64,000 nt of DNA. Source: Cyclobacteriaceae bacterium. GTDB taxonomy: Bacteria; Bacteroidota; Bacteroidia; Cytophagales; Cyclobacteriaceae. The translations under genes were made by a program, and so were the position numbers. Below the pieces are notes generated by a model, which was not told where the DNA came from, did not search any database, and saw only the letters and a program-made list of their open reading frames with translations. The stretch covers positions 60,875-124,874 of the forward strand of contig CATQIH010000039.1 in NCBI GenBank assembly GCA_958296015.1, read 5' to 3'. This document shows, in pieces, positions 25,481-35,718 of this stretch (the first letter of the stretch is position 1; each line of letters starts with the position of its first letter).

Positions 25481-26005
25481 TTATAAGCTTCGCTCATGGA
25501 TTTCGGATGCTCCTGAGGTTGTAAGCATATCTTCAATTCTTCTGATATCTATTCTTTTATTTCTGGATAGATCAATGGCCATCACCATTTTATCATCCGT
25601 AGCCCTTAGGTCAAATACTTTGGCTTTTCCGTAAGGACGCAGATCGCTGATAACCATAAAAACGCCTACCATGCCCAATGCTGAGATGAGTACGGTAAGC
25701 TCAAACCCAACGGGAATAAATATTGGCAGAGAAGCATAGTTTTTTCCTCCTACGATCATGGGCCAGTCTATACCCAACATATAAAATTGCATGAGCAGTG
25801 CCAGAGAGAGTCCGGTAACTCCAAAAATAAAGGCTGCTATGGGCAAGCGCGATCGCCGGTAGCCCAGGGCACTTCCCAATCCATGTACCGGATAAGGCGT
25901 GTAGCATTCGTGTATTCTTACCCCTGCCCCCCGCATGTTCTTGACTGCATGTATAAGAATATCTTCATCATCAAATATTCCAACTAAATAGCGGCTTTTT
26001 TCCAT
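25481..26005 (-). CDS. actD: alternative complex III subunit ActD (DUF3341)
   Basis: A 174-residue DUF3341 protein: a cytoplasmic N-terminal domain (YLVGIFDDEDILIHAVKNMRG, ECYTPYPVHGLGSALG) and two membrane helices (IAAFIFGVTGLSLALLMQFY; FELTVLISALGMVGVFMVI). Peripheral stabilising subunit of ACIII. Lies 15 bp upstream of actE. Confidence 0.93.
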   Translation of the reverse strand: MEKSRYLVGIFDDEDILIHAVKNMRGAGVRIHECYTPYPVHGLGSALGYRRSRLPIAAFIFGVTGLSLALLMQFYMLGIDWPMIVGGKNYASLPIFIPVGFELTVLISALGMVGVFMVISDLRPYGKAKVFDLRATDDKMVMAIDLSRNKRIDIRRIEDMLTTSGASEIHERSL

Positions 26006-26034
26006 ATCAATTTCTTATATCGGTAATGTTTGAA

Positions 26035-27444
26035 TTAATGTGTGGTGACCTTTGTATCTTCTTCTATTTTATGATGTACAACCGTATTATCAGAGGAAGA
26101 CTTTAAGATAGTCTTGACTTCCGCCATATTGATGACTGGGAAAAACTTTACAAACAAGAAGAACAAGGTGAAAAATAAGCCAAAAGTAAACAGATAAGTA
26201 CCTACATCAAACATGGTAGGGTAAAACATCACCCAACTGGATGGCAGGAAATCTCTGTGTAGGGAAGTAACAATGATCACGAAACGCTCAAACCACATCC
26301 CAATATTAACGACAATAGATAGCGCAAAAGTAGCTACAATACTGGTACGTATCTTTCTGATCCAGAACAGCTGCGGAGATACCACGTTACAGGTCATCAT
26401 AATACCGTATGCCCACCAGTAAGGCCCTGTGGCTCTATTAAGAAATGCATATTGCTCGTATTCTACGCCGGAATACCAGGCCATAAACAACTCCGTAAGA
26501 TAAGCTACCCCTACAATAGAGCCGGTTACAAGGATAATAATATTCATCAGTTCTATATGCTGCATAGTGATATAATCTGTCAGCCTAAACAACCGGCGCG
26601 TAATAATCATCAAAGTGAGCACCATTGCAAATCCGGAGAAGATCGCTCCTGCCACAAAGTATGGAGGGAAGATAGTCGTATGCCAGCCAGGAATTACGGA
26701 AGTGGCAAAGTCCATAGAGACGATAGTATGTACGGAAAGTACCAATGGAGTAGCCAGACCTGCCAGGATGAGCGATACAGCTTCGTATCTTTCCCAGGTT
26801 TTGGCAGAACCGTTCCATCCAAAGCTCAATGCACCATATATAGTTCTGGATATGATACCTTTGGCACGGTCGCGGATAGTAGCAAAATCAGGAATAAGAC
26901 CGATATACCAAAATACCAGTGAAACGGTAAAATAAGTACTCACTGCAAATACGTCCCACACCAGCGGAGAGTTAAAGTCAATCCACAAAGAGCCAAACAC
27001 ATTGGGCAAAGGAAACACCCAATAGGCAGTGAGCCAGGGCCTACCTGTGTGGAGTATTGGGAAAACAGCCGCGGCCAACACCGCAAAAATAGTCATCGCT
27101 TCCGCAGCACGGTTCACTGCATTTCTCCATTTTTGTCTGAACAACAGCAAAATAGCGGAAATTAGCGTACCTGCGTGGCCTATACCAATCCACCATACAA
27201 AGTTGGTAATATCCCAGGCCCAGCCAACGGTTTTGTTGTTTCCCCACATACCAATTCCGTCCCAAAGCGTCCTCCAAACAGCATATGCTCCGATAGCCAA
27301 CACTCCCATTGCCGTAGCCAGAGCCAGCAACCAGGCAACATTGGGCTTATTTTCCACATGACGACAGACATCATAAGTAATGTCGTGCAACGTCTTCTTA
27401 CCGGTAATCAGTGGTTCTCGTACAGGAGAAGTAGTAACTTCCAT
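26035..27444 (-). CDS. actC: alternative complex III subunit ActC (NrfD-like quinol-binding membrane subunit)
   Basis: A 469-residue NrfD/PsrC-like protein with about ten membrane helices. [22 protein letters not shown] near residues 91-112 carries the conserved His/Lys/Arg region of this family at the quinol site. It contacts the iron-sulfur subunit ActB and takes electrons from menaquinol. Starts 10 bp after actB. Confidence 0.94.
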   Translation of the reverse strand: MEVTTSPVREPLITGKKTLHDITYDVCRHVENKPNVAWLLALATAMGVLAIGAYAVWRTLWDGIGMWGNNKTVGWAWDITNFVWWIGIGHAGTLISAILLLFRQKWRNAVNRAAEAMTIFAVLAAAVFPILHTGRPWLTAYWVFPLPNVFGSLWIDFNSPLVWDVFAVSTYFTVSLVFWYIGLIPDFATIRDRAKGIISRTIYGALSFGWNGSAKTWERYEAVSLILAGLATPLVLSVHTIVSMDFATSVIPGWHTTIFPPYFVAGAIFSGFAMVLTLMIITRRLFRLTDYITMQHIELMNIIILVTGSIVGVAYLTELFMAWYSGVEYEQYAFLNRATGPYWWAYGIMMTCNVVSPQLFWIRKIRTSIVATFALSIVVNIGMWFERFVIIVTSLHRDFLPSSWVMFYPTMFDVGTYLFTFGLFFTLFFLFVKFFPVINMAEVKTILKSSSDNTVVHHKIEEDTKVTTH

Positions 27445-27454
27445 AGATATTAAT

Positions 27455-30400
27455 TTAAGCGTTGGTTTCTTCTTGATCTTTATTTCTAATCTTGGTCAGG
27501 TAATACACATTAGGCATTACTCTTAACTCCTGCAAAACGTGATAAGCCCGTCCTTCCTGCTCATCGTTCAATAGCTTGGAGATTGCACTGTCGGGATTGT
27601 TTCTGTCGCCAAACAAAATGGCATCGGTAGGGCATGCTTCTGCACAGGCGGTATTCACATCATCGTCGTCAGGTCTTCTACCCTGCTTTTTGGCTTCCAG
27701 TTTACCCAATTGTATACGCTGTATGCAGAACGAGCATTTTTCCATCACACCACGTGCCCTTACGGTAACATCCGGGTTCAATACCATTTTGCCTAAGTCG
27801 GTATTCATGGCAACATTCACATCAGCAAATTGTTCGTTATCGTGGTATTTAAACCAGTTGAATCGTCTGACTTTATAAGGGCAATTGTTGGCACAATAGC
27901 GGGTACCAATACAACGGTTGTAAGTCATCTGGTTGAGCCCTTCCGTACTGTGCGTAGTGGCCAGTACCGGGCACACTGTTTCGCAAGGCGCATTGTTGCA
28001 GTGCTGGCAAAGCATAGGTTGAAATGTGACTTCAGGATTGGCGGAAGCTATTTCCATAGCATCCAAATCCTCCGCAGCATCACTGCTGTAATATCTGTCA
28101 ATACGTAACCAATGCATTTCGCGGCGGTTGACCACTTCTGCTTTGCCTACCACGGCCACGTTGTTTTCAACCTGGCAGGATACAGTACAGGCACTACAGC
28201 CGATGCAGCTTGTCAGGTCTATGGCCATCGTCCAGTGGTGGTTAGGGTACTTATGCCCATGCCACAACGAAACGTCTTCAGGATCTTCCTTACCCTCATA
28301 AGTTTCTACTTTAAACTCAAACCGGCCCGCCTTAGGGTCTTCTTTATATTCCGCCAGTACTGTGTCCTGTATGATGGACTCTCTGCCCATGTATGTCTCA
28401 TGGGTTTGCGTCTGTGCAATCTTATAAGACTCATCGGCATTCTCTACTTTCACGTCTGATGCATTGAAAAAGGCAAAGTTGCCATTTACTTTGCCCACCA
28501 TCGGGTAAGCGTTGACACCCAGTTTATCGGCTACCTTGCCGGCTTTGGTTCTGCCATAGCCAAGTGCAAGACCCACGGTGCCCGGTGCCTGCCCAGGTTG
28601 CACTACCACAGGCAGCTTGTGCGTCTGCCCGTTGATCGTTAGGTTGACCATACCTGTGAAACCCTCTTTTGTTTCTATATCCATCTCATTGCCCATGCTT
28701 TGCGGTATAGTCAGATAATTGTCCCAACATGCTTTGGTGATTGGGTCTGGCATTTCCTGTAGCCAGGGGTTGTTGGCCTGCCTGCCACTGCCAATGCCTA
28801 TCTTCTGGTACAGCACCAGTTCCACACCGACATTATCTGCTTTGTAGGCACTGTTGATAGTACCTGCCAGCGAGGTAGCATCAACAGGCACATTGGTATT
28901 GGCATATGCTATTTCGCCACTGGCTGTTTCCAGCAGACTGACACCTGTATTTTCCAAGGCACCATCATACAGGGCCTTATCCCAGAATCTGTCAAAGTCT
29001 TTTTCTACAGACTGGCTGCTAAACAAACTCTGACGCCATCTTCCACTTAAATAATCATAATAATCTGTTTCCGGACTGCCTGCCCATGTCAGCAAGGTAG
29101 ATTGCGCCTGGCGGGTATCGAAGATAGGCATGATAGCAGGTTGTGCCAAGCTAAAGCTTCCCTGACGTGGCGAGGCATCGTTCCACGATTCAAGGTAGTG
29201 ATGATCAGGCGCAATATAATCTGCCAGTAACGTAGTCTCATCTATTTTATCAGCAGTAGATATTTTCACTTTTACTTTGCTCATCGCATCCTGTAGCTGG
29301 TTTCCTGCAAAGAAATCGTATGCCGGATTGCAATTGTAGAAGATCACCGCACCGACTCTACCTGCCTGCATGTCTTTAATTAGGTTTTCCATAGCTGTAG
29401 AAGAACCTCTGCGGAAGTATGAGGGTCTGTCCATATCCAATGTTTGACCGTAGTTGCCAAGCAATTGGTTAATCTGGTTTACCAGCATTTGAACGGCGGG
29501 ATCATTGGATCCGGAAACAACCAGTGATTTTCCACGGGCACTGAGCAGGTCACCAGCAGCCTTGTTTAGGTGAGGCACTGTTGCTATTTTAGAGAAATTA
29601 GCATTACTGCCACCTGTCTTTGCTGATATAAGGTTATAGAGTTGGCCCAACACCAGTCCTTCCTGCGAGGCGCGGATACCTGCACGATAGTCGGCATTAG
29701 CCCCCGTTAGGGAGAGATTAGACTCAAACTGATAGTGCCGAGACATGGTCTTCTTGTCTTTGCTTACCTTTCTGGTCTTGCTATATTGTTTGGCATAGGT
29801 GATGGGAGATATCCAGGTGCCCAGGAAGTCAGCACCAAAGCTCACAATCACGTCGGCTTTACTGAAATCATAGGAAGGTAATACTGCTTTGCCGAACATG
29901 CTTTTATTGGCAGCCAGTATACCATCGGCTGGCTGAGGATCATACATTACGTGCTTTGCGCCCGCATAGGCCGAGGTAAATTCACCAATAGCTGCCTGGG
30001 TAGAAGGGCTAAGCACCGTATAACTTACCACAGCTATGCGCCCGCCTGCACCTCTTAGCTGCTGTGAAATTGTTTGGTCCAGATCATCCCATGATACTGC
30101 CTTACCTTTGGCAACCGGGCCTTCCAGACGTTGCTTGTCATACAAAGAAAGCACAGATGCCTGCACCTGTGCATTGGTTCCCCCGTAGGTAACCTGCGAG
30201 AAGTCATTCCCGTTGATCTTAATGGGCCTGCCTTCGCGGGTTTTGACAACAATGCTACAATAGTCGCCACCATCTATATAAGTAGAAGCATAATAGTTGG
30301 GAATGGTAGGGTCAACATCCACAGGCTTTACTATATAGGGAATAGCTTTTCGGATAGGTGCTTCGCAGGCTGCCAGCGTAGCGGCACTGATGCCAAATCC

Positions 30401-30550
30401 CATAAGTTTGAGAAAATCTCTCCTTGAATCCCCTTTGCCATTGTCTTTTATTGGAAGCAATTCGGAAAATTCCCGATCAGCACGCTTCACCAATTCAGGA
30501 TCATTTTGCAACTCCTCAATTCCTTTCCAATATCGCTTGTTATTCTTCAT
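27455..30550 (-). CDS. actB: alternative complex III subunit ActB (molybdopterin-like and Fe-S domains fused)
   Basis: A 1031-residue fusion. A Tat-type signal ([12 protein letters not shown] near residues 42-53) precedes a domain like a molybdopterin oxidoreductase but without the N-terminal Fe-S Cys motif, then a four-cluster ferredoxin domain in the last ~280 residues. Its Cys groups are [37 protein letters not shown] and CSFCIQRIQ...CAEACPTD. In known ACIII the first domain carries no molybdenum cofactor. It passes electrons from the quinol site toward the ActA hemes. Confidence 0.95.
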   Translation of the reverse strand: MKNNKRYWKGIEELQNDPELVKRADREFSELLPIKDNGKGDSRRDFLKLMGFGISAATLAACEAPIRKAIPYIVKPVDVDPTIPNYYASTYIDGGDYCSIVVKTREGRPIKINGNDFSQVTYGGTNAQVQASVLSLYDKQRLEGPVAKGKAVSWDDLDQTISQQLRGAGGRIAVVSYTVLSPSTQAAIGEFTSAYAGAKHVMYDPQPADGILAANKSMFGKAVLPSYDFSKADVIVSFGADFLGTWISPITYAKQYSKTRKVSKDKKTMSRHYQFESNLSLTGANADYRAGIRASQEGLVLGQLYNLISAKTGGSNANFSKIATVPHLNKAAGDLLSARGKSLVVSGSNDPAVQMLVNQINQLLGNYGQTLDMDRPSYFRRGSSTAMENLIKDMQAGRVGAVIFYNCNPAYDFFAGNQLQDAMSKVKVKISTADKIDETTLLADYIAPDHHYLESWNDASPRQGSFSLAQPAIMPIFDTRQAQSTLLTWAGSPETDYYDYLSGRWRQSLFSSQSVEKDFDRFWDKALYDGALENTGVSLLETASGEIAYANTNVPVDATSLAGTINSAYKADNVGVELVLYQKIGIGSGRQANNPWLQEMPDPITKACWDNYLTIPQSMGNEMDIETKEGFTGMVNLTINGQTHKLPVVVQPGQAPGTVGLALGYGRTKAGKVADKLGVNAYPMVGKVNGNFAFFNASDVKVENADESYKIAQTQTHETYMGRESIIQDTVLAEYKEDPKAGRFEFKVETYEGKEDPEDVSLWHGHKYPNHHWTMAIDLTSCIGCSACTVSCQVENNVAVVGKAEVVNRREMHWLRIDRYYSSDAAEDLDAMEIASANPEVTFQPMLCQHCNNAPCETVCPVLATTHSTEGLNQMTYNRCIGTRYCANNCPYKVRRFNWFKYHDNEQFADVNVAMNTDLGKMVLNPDVTVRARGVMEKCSFCIQRIQLGKLEAKKQGRRPDDDDVNTACAEACPTDAILFGDRNNPDSAISKLLNDEQEGRAYHVLQELRVMPNVYYLTKIRNKDQEETNA

Positions 30551-30586
30551 TATAATATATGAAATCTATGTAAAGCAAATGTTAAA

Positions 30587-32002
30587 TTAATAGTGACATT
30601 TTGAACATTCCAATCCTCCAATGCTCGCTACTGTCATCGGCTCGTTGGGGTTAGATGCTTCGTGCAACTCCAGCAGCTTATCGTAGTAAGCATTTCCTTT
30701 GGCGTTCACTTGTGTTTCCCGGTGGCAGTTGATACACCACCCCATAGTAAGTTTAGAATACTGATACACTACCGGCATCTCTTGGATAGGCCCGTGGCAG
30801 GTCTGACACTCCAAGCCGCCTACTTTTACGTGCTGAGCATGGTTGAAATACACCAGATCCGGTAGGTTATGCACTCTCACCCATTGTATTGGCTTTTTAT
30901 TGTTGCCATAGGTCTGCGTTTCTGGATTAAAATCTATGGCCGCATATATTTTCTGTATCTCCGGAGATTCCGTCTTGATTTGCTGATGGCAGTTCATACA
31001 GATATTAGCAGAGGGAATGTTAGCAGACTTGCTTTTCATCACGCCTGTGTGACAGTACTGGCAGGGAATTTCATATTTTCCGGCGTGTAGCTCATGAGAG
31101 TATGCAATAGGCTGCTTAGGCATATACCCCTGCTGCACTCCTATGGAATAAAGTCCGTCCAAACCCACTTTTACAGCAATAGACAGAAAGATAAAGATGA
31201 TAATACCGATGAATGGGGTACTGGTTACGATCTTTCTATAATTGGTTGTACGGTTGATTGACTCACGGTCTTCTTCATCCAGATCTGTACGTTGGTTTAA
31301 AAAACGCGACATCACCGAGATGATCAGGATCAGTACCAGCAGGATCAGTACCAGCACGATGATAAGACCAACCAGAATGATGGTAAAGTATTGTGAGCTG
31401 ATACCTCCTACGGCGGCACCCCCACCGCCAGCCTGCTGGCCATCTGTTGCAGTACCATCTCCTGCGGCTGCCTGTGCAGGAGCTGCAGCCTTATTTGATT
31501 CGCTTTGGATGTAACCTAATACAGACTTTATCTGATCTTCGGAGAGCGAAGTGAAAGGCGGCATCACTGTCTTGTTGAACTTGTTGAAAAGATTGACGGC
31601 ATAACTGTCGCCACTTTTAACAACATCCTGAGAGTTGTGGATAAACTTGAGTAGCCAGGGCAGAGGACGTCTTTCTGTTACGCCTTTCAATGCAGGGCCT
31701 ACTACCTGTGAATTGATAGCATGGCAAACTGTACAATTGGCATTAAATACGGTAGCTCCCGCAGCAATAGCCTCATCAGAAGTAGGTATGCCTGCGGCTC
31801 CTGCTGCCGGAGTGGCTCCATCCGTAGCGGCTCCATCCGTAGCGGCTCCACCTGCTGCGTCAGTACCCCCTTGTGCTGCTGTAGCGGTAGTGTCAGTTTG
31901 TGCAAAGGCAGTGAAGATTAAACTCAATAAAAACAAACCAGTCAGCAGTGGCCTAATGGTAAGATGTAGTAGGTTTCGGAAATCTGGTCTTTTTTTGAAC
32001 AT
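30587..32002 (-). CDS. actA: alternative complex III subunit ActA with fused N-terminal monoheme cytochrome c
   Basis: A 471-residue multiheme protein with six CxxCH motifs. After a signal peptide and an Ala/Gly/Thr-rich linker, a class I-type monoheme domain has CTVCH with an axial-Met candidate in TVMPPFTSLSED. A second Ala/Gly linker leads to a membrane helix (TIILVGLIIVLVLILLVLIL) and then the ActA pentaheme part (CQYCH, CMNCH, CQTCH, CINCH, CSKCH). Standard ActA has only the five hemes. ATG 32002 is chosen over TTG 32029. First gene of the 16-gene operon 32002-15252. Confidence 0.94.
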   Translation of the reverse strand: MFKKRPDFRNLLHLTIRPLLTGLFLLSLIFTAFAQTDTTATAAQGGTDAAGGAATDGAATDGATPAAGAAGIPTSDEAIAAGATVFNANCTVCHAINSQVVGPALKGVTERRPLPWLLKFIHNSQDVVKSGDSYAVNLFNKFNKTVMPPFTSLSEDQIKSVLGYIQSESNKAAAPAQAAAGDGTATDGQQAGGGGAAVGGISSQYFTIILVGLIIVLVLILLVLILIISVMSRFLNQRTDLDEEDRESINRTTNYRKIVTSTPFIGIIIFIFLSIAVKVGLDGLYSIGVQQGYMPKQPIAYSHELHAGKYEIPCQYCHTGVMKSKSANIPSANICMNCHQQIKTESPEIQKIYAAIDFNPETQTYGNNKKPIQWVRVHNLPDLVYFNHAQHVKVGGLECQTCHGPIQEMPVVYQYSKLTMGWCINCHRETQVNAKGNAYYDKLLELHEASNPNEPMTVASIGGLECSKCHY

Positions 32003-32261
32003 TATGTCTGTTTTTTTAAACACCCACAAAAGTAATACGCGATTTTATGATTTCAAATACATTCTTAGCAAATTGGTGTACCTCTTTAACATACTGCTAT
32101 ATTACTCGCAAAAAGCTGTAAATCAGCAATATAGCTAACAAAAACTTATGCTTGAAAAGCAATTTAGAATTAGTATAAATAATAATTCTTGCAACTTTTT
32201 TTGCGCCCGGCTATATTGATTCAAAAATACTTGCTACCCTACATGATCATAAAACAGACAT

Positions 32262-32293
32262 AAAAAAGCCCTTTCTGAAAAAGGGCTTTTTTA
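32262..32293 (-). terminator. rho-independent terminator after tRNA-Cys
   Basis: A-rich/T-rich flanks around the stem AAAGCCCTTT/AAAGGGCTTT with loop CTGA. It lies 14 bp past the 3' end of the tRNA on the minus strand and its symmetric flanks allow either direction. Confidence 0.75.
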
Positions 32294-32307
32294 TGTAAGT
32301 CAGGATG

Positions 32308-32378
32308 AGGTCGCGAGCGGATTTGAACCGCTGTAGGAGGTTTTGCAGACCTCTGCCTAGCCACTCGGCCACGCGACC
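32308..32378 (-). tRNA. tRNA-Cys (anticodon GCA)
   Basis: Reading the minus strand from 32378: acceptor GGTCGCG pairs with CGCGACC at the 3' end; the D arm is GGCCGAGTGGCTAGGC; the anticodon stem GAGGT/ACCTC encloses CTGCAAA with anticodon GCA; the T arm is AGCGG-TTCAAAT-CCGCT. The discriminator is T(U)73, the main identity base of tRNA-Cys. CCA is not encoded. Confidence 0.95.
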
Positions 32379-32484
32379 TTTTTTTAAATAAAGCGCAAAC
32401 TTAAAACATTTTGCGCTTTATGCAAAATCGGACTGCCGAAGCAGCGGCATCAAAAAGAAAGTACTTCCTGATGCCGCCTTATAC

Positions 32485-34383
32485 TTATTCTTCGTTATCT
32501 TCCACCTCCGCTGACTGTTTTGAGTCGTCGTCAGGCTGTTGCTCATCATTATTGCTAGTGCTTGGTGTTTCACCTTGGCGGGCTTTTTTCTGCTCTTCCT
32601 GCATCTGTTCTTTCAGGTTAGAAAGTGCTGCCAGATCACCCAGAGTAGATCGTTCCTCGTTAGAACCGCTTTGCTTTCTTTTGCTGGCTCCGCCACCTGT
32701 GCTACCAGTACTGGCAGGTGCAGGCTTCTTCCTGAATTTTTCTTTCTCTTCAGGCTCACTGTATACATTGGTGTGAGATAACACAATTCTGCGATCGTCT
32801 TTGTTGAACTCAACCACCTTGAAATCAAGAGCTTCGCCAACTTCCGGTTCAGAACCATCTTCTTTGGCCAGATGCTTATAGCTGGCAAATCCTTCAATGC
32901 CATAAGGCAACTCTATCAATGCGCCTTTATCAATTTTGTTGATCAGGGTACCTTTGTGCACAGAGCCTGCCGGGAACACATCCTCGAAAGTATCCCAAGG
33001 GTTTTCTTCCAGTTGCTTATGGCCCAGTGCCAGCCTGCGGTTGTCTACATCCAACTCGAGCACCTGCACTTCCAGTTCATCCCCTACTTTCACAAATTCT
33101 GAAGGGTGCTTGATTTTTCTGGTCCATGACAGGTCAGAAACGTGTACCAATCCATCGATACCTTCTTCCAGTTCAATGAACAGTCCGAAGTTGGTAAGAT
33201 TTCTGACGATACCTTTGTGTTTGGTTCCTACGGCATATTTGGTCAAAATGTCCTGTTTTGTCCACGGGTCTTCGGTCAGTTGTTTGATACCCAGCGACAT
33301 TTTTCTGTCGTTGCGGTCCAGCGTTAGTACAACAGCTTCCAGTTCGTCGCCTATATTGATAAAATCTTGTGGATTTCTCAGGTGCTGCGACCATGACATT
33401 TCCGATACGTGGATCAGTCCTTCTACGCCTGGCATAATTTCCAGGAAAGCACCGTAATCAGCTACATTCACAATCTTACCTTTTACTTTAGACCCTACCT
33501 GAATATCTTCGGTGAGTGAATCCCAAGGATGCGGGGTAAGTTGCTTCATACCCAAAGAGATACGCTTTTTGTCCTCATCGAAGTCAAGCACCACAATGTT
33601 GACTTTCTGATCCAGGTTAAGTACTTCTTCCGGATGACTGATACGGCCCCACGAAATATCCGTGATATGGAGCAGACCATCTACACCACCCAGGTCGATG
33701 AACACACCGAAGTTGGTCATGTTCTTGATGACACCTTCGAGTACCTGTCCTTTTTCAAGGTTATCCAGTATTTTGGCTTTTTGCTCTTCCAGATCTTTCT
33801 CAATCAGCACTTTATGCGATACCACTACGTTGTCGTTGGCATAGTTGATCTTCACCACTTTTACTTCCATGTGCTTTCCTACAAACACGTCGAAATCGCG
33901 GATAGGTTTTACATCAATCTGAGAACCCGGCAGGAAGGCTTCCACACCATAAATATCACAGATCAATCCACCTTTTGTACGTCGTTTGATCACGCCTTCA
34001 ATTACCTCATCAAAATCCAGCGCGTGCTGTATTTTTTCCCAGGCTTTGACAATCTTTGCTTTTTTGCGGGAAAGCACCAATTGCCCTTGTGCGTTTTCTT
34101 GTTCTTCAATATAAACCTCTACCTCATCACCTACTTTCAGGTCAGGTGTATCACGAAACTCCGAGGTTGATACCAGCCCATCAGATTTAAAACCGATGTT
34201 GAGAATCACATCTCTGTCGTTGATGCCTACTACGGTGCCGGTTACTACTTCTCTTTCATTGACCTGGGTGAGCGTATCCTCATACATAGAAGCCATGTTG
34301 GCCTTATCTTCTTTGGAGTACTCATCGCCAAAACCCTTTACATCGGCCAGATCCCAATTAAAATTTTCCTGCGTATTTGCCAT
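32485..34383 (-). CDS. rpsA: 30S ribosomal protein S1
   Basis: A 632-residue protein with six S1 RNA-binding repeats from about residue 40 to 555, each with a G-x-V...G-h-hVxhxD-x-G pattern. Repeats 3 to 5 contain the clear forms TNFGVFIDLGGVDGLLHITD, ADYGAFLEIMPGVEGLIHVS and TNFGLFIELEEGIDGLVHVS. A Ser/Lys-rich and then acidic tail follows. S1 brings mRNA to the 30S subunit; in Bacteroidota it helps initiation on mRNAs lacking Shine-Dalgarno sites. A ~120-nt leader separates the likely promoter at 34507-34536 from the start. Confidence 0.96.
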   Translation of the reverse strand: MANTQENFNWDLADVKGFGDEYSKEDKANMASMYEDTLTQVNEREVVTGTVVGINDRDVILNIGFKSDGLVSTSEFRDTPDLKVGDEVEVYIEEQENAQGQLVLSRKKAKIVKAWEKIQHALDFDEVIEGVIKRRTKGGLICDIYGVEAFLPGSQIDVKPIRDFDVFVGKHMEVKVVKINYANDNVVVSHKVLIEKDLEEQKAKILDNLEKGQVLEGVIKNMTNFGVFIDLGGVDGLLHITDISWGRISHPEEVLNLDQKVNIVVLDFDEDKKRISLGMKQLTPHPWDSLTEDIQVGSKVKGKIVNVADYGAFLEIMPGVEGLIHVSEMSWSQHLRNPQDFINIGDELEAVVLTLDRNDRKMSLGIKQLTEDPWTKQDILTKYAVGTKHKGIVRNLTNFGLFIELEEGIDGLVHVSDLSWTRKIKHPSEFVKVGDELEVQVLELDVDNRRLALGHKQLEENPWDTFEDVFPAGSVHKGTLINKIDKGALIELPYGIEGFASYKHLAKEDGSEPEVGEALDFKVVEFNKDDRRIVLSHTNVYSEPEEKEKFRKKPAPASTGSTGGGASKRKQSGSNEERSTLGDLAALSNLKEQMQEEQKKARQGETPSTSNNDEQQPDDDSKQSAEVEDNEE

Positions 34384-34506
34384 ATTAAGAAATTGCTCTG
34401 ATTACACACCATACATAGAGCTGTCTGTAGGGTGGTTTTTGTTAAACAAATGATTTTGAATAGTTAATGTAACTGTGAATCAACGGTTTGCGTTCACAAT
34501 GTGCCG

Positions 34507-34536
34507 CAAAATTACTAAATTATAGTTCACCTTCAA
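34507..34536 (-). promoter_or_regulatory. candidate promoter of rpsA
   Basis: On the minus strand TTG (34536-34534), a 19-bp spacer, then TAATTTTG (34514-34507), matching the Bacteroidota TAnnTTTG -7 box. Transcription would start near 34502, leaving ~118 nt before the ATG, enough for autoregulation by S1. Confidence 0.55.
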
Positions 34537-34557
34537 GGGCGGGCTACATTATTATAC

Positions 34558-34581
34558 AAAAAAAGCAGCACAAGGCTGCTT
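34558..34581 (-). terminator. rho-independent terminator after 34607-35461
   Basis: Minus strand: perfect 7-bp stem AAGCAGC/GCTGCTT, loop CTTGT, then a run of T (34564-34558). It lies 25 bp after the stop codon at 34607 and just ahead of the rpsA promoter. Confidence 0.8.
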
Positions 34582-34606
34582 AAACAGGAAAATAGCAGTT
34601 CATAAG

Positions 34607-35461
34607 TCAATTGCTAAAGGGCAGGTTTTTGAATTTCAGAGAGAACTCATCGTACATTTTGCTGGTATTGTGCCTGGTGTGCGCCTTGGTATAAGAAATC
34701 ACTGGAATTTCATTACCATAGTTATGAGTGTGCAGACGATCATAATTCAATCCGCTGAGGTCTTGTACCAGTCCGAAGTGGATAAAATTATCATCTGCAA
34801 AAGCGGTTATTTCTTTGATCAATGCATCATTGGCAGGTAGCGCATAATATATTTCATTAATGTGATGTTGCAAACAGTATGCTCTGACATCACTTAGCTT
34901 GCCTGTTATCAGTTTGTCATGGTGCTTGTCATCAAAGAAGCCTAAGAACTCAGTACCCGATCTTCTATCTTTTCTAAAATAGCGATACAACTCTCTTCCG
35001 GCATTGGTATACCCAATAATGATAGTCTTGCTTCTGTTCTCTTTTTTGTTTCTTACAAAGCTATACAGGGTAAGCATGATGTACTTTGCGAATATGGATG
35101 CCAGCAAAAACAGCGCGTGTACCATCACCATAAAATTGACAGGGACTACTACCGTATCTACAAAGAGAATATAAGATGCCAGGATGATAGCATATGGCAC
35201 CATAGTGCCCAGCGTGGTAGTGGTGATCCTTGAGAGTGACTTTAGCCTTTCGGGATGATAGGCATTTCTGAAAAGAGAAGAAATGATCCAGCTAAGAATA
35301 GCAACAGCCATCAGTGCCTGATAATAGCCTATTGGAAGCAGAAAGGTCTTAAATTCTAGCCAATAGGCACTTTTGAAGGATGCATAAAGCAAAAGGCTAT
35401 CTGTGATAGTTAAAAAAACGACCAGTGTTTTAGAATATGGATTGCTGTTGGTATGGATCAT
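34607..35461 (-). CDS. polyprenyl glycosylphosphotransferase-like protein lacking the transferase domain
   Basis: A 284-residue protein matching only the N-terminal two thirds of WbaP/WcaJ-type sugar-1-phosphate transferases. It has about four membrane helices (SLLLYASFKSAYWL; YYQALMAVAILSWIISSLF; MVPYAIILASYILFV; VMVHALFLLASIFAKYIML) and a Rossmann-like CoA_binding_3 domain with TIIIGYTNAGRELYRYFRKD. The catalytic bacterial sugar transferase domain (about 180 residues) is missing and the gene ends cleanly before a good terminator. It may be a regulatory or scaffolding form. Confidence 0.8.
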   Translation of the reverse strand: MIHTNSNPYSKTLVVFLTITDSLLLYASFKSAYWLEFKTFLLPIGYYQALMAVAILSWIISSLFRNAYHPERLKSLSRITTTTLGTMVPYAIILASYILFVDTVVVPVNFMVMVHALFLLASIFAKYIMLTLYSFVRNKKENRSKTIIIGYTNAGRELYRYFRKDRRSGTEFLGFFDDKHHDKLITGKLSDVRAYCLQHHINEIYYALPANDALIKEITAFADDNFIHFGLVQDLSGLNYDRLHTHNYGNEIPVISYTKAHTRHNTSKMYDEFSLKFKNLPFSN

Positions 35462-35682
35462 GATAAAAAAGCGTAATCAAAAAATAAACTGTCTATTATC
35501 AATCAGTAAAAAAAGTATCTGGAAATGTAACATTAAAACATACGATATAAATACAAAACTGGTTTTACTTAAAAGGTATTTGATAAATGTTTTAACAATT
35601 TAAATATAAAAGGGTTCAAAATCAACTATCAAGCCAAAATAATTAATATTTACACATTATCCGCTTTCTTTTTCCAAATTTA

Positions 35683-35714
35683 TTGCCACATATATTTAGT
35701 AACTGTTATTTTTG
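35683..35714 (+). promoter_or_regulatory. candidate promoter of the LacI/EEP pair
   Basis: TTG at 35683-35685, 21-bp spacer, TATTTTTG (TAnnTTTG) at 35707-35714, only 4 bp before ATG 35719. The predicted mRNA would be leaderless or nearly so, with the same 21-bp spacing as the pyrR promoter. Confidence 0.5.
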
Positions 35715-35718
35715 GCAC

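Noticed and set aside
27455..30550. ActB as a molybdenum enzyme tied to the moa locus at 49520-53316
   Set aside because: The molybdopterin-like domain of ACIII ActB lacks the N-terminal Fe-S motif and known structures have no cofactor there; the moa genes are not adjacent.
33529..34170. 213-residue plus-strand open frame opposite rpsA
   Set aside because: Antisense shadow of the S1 repeats; no independent start signal or family.
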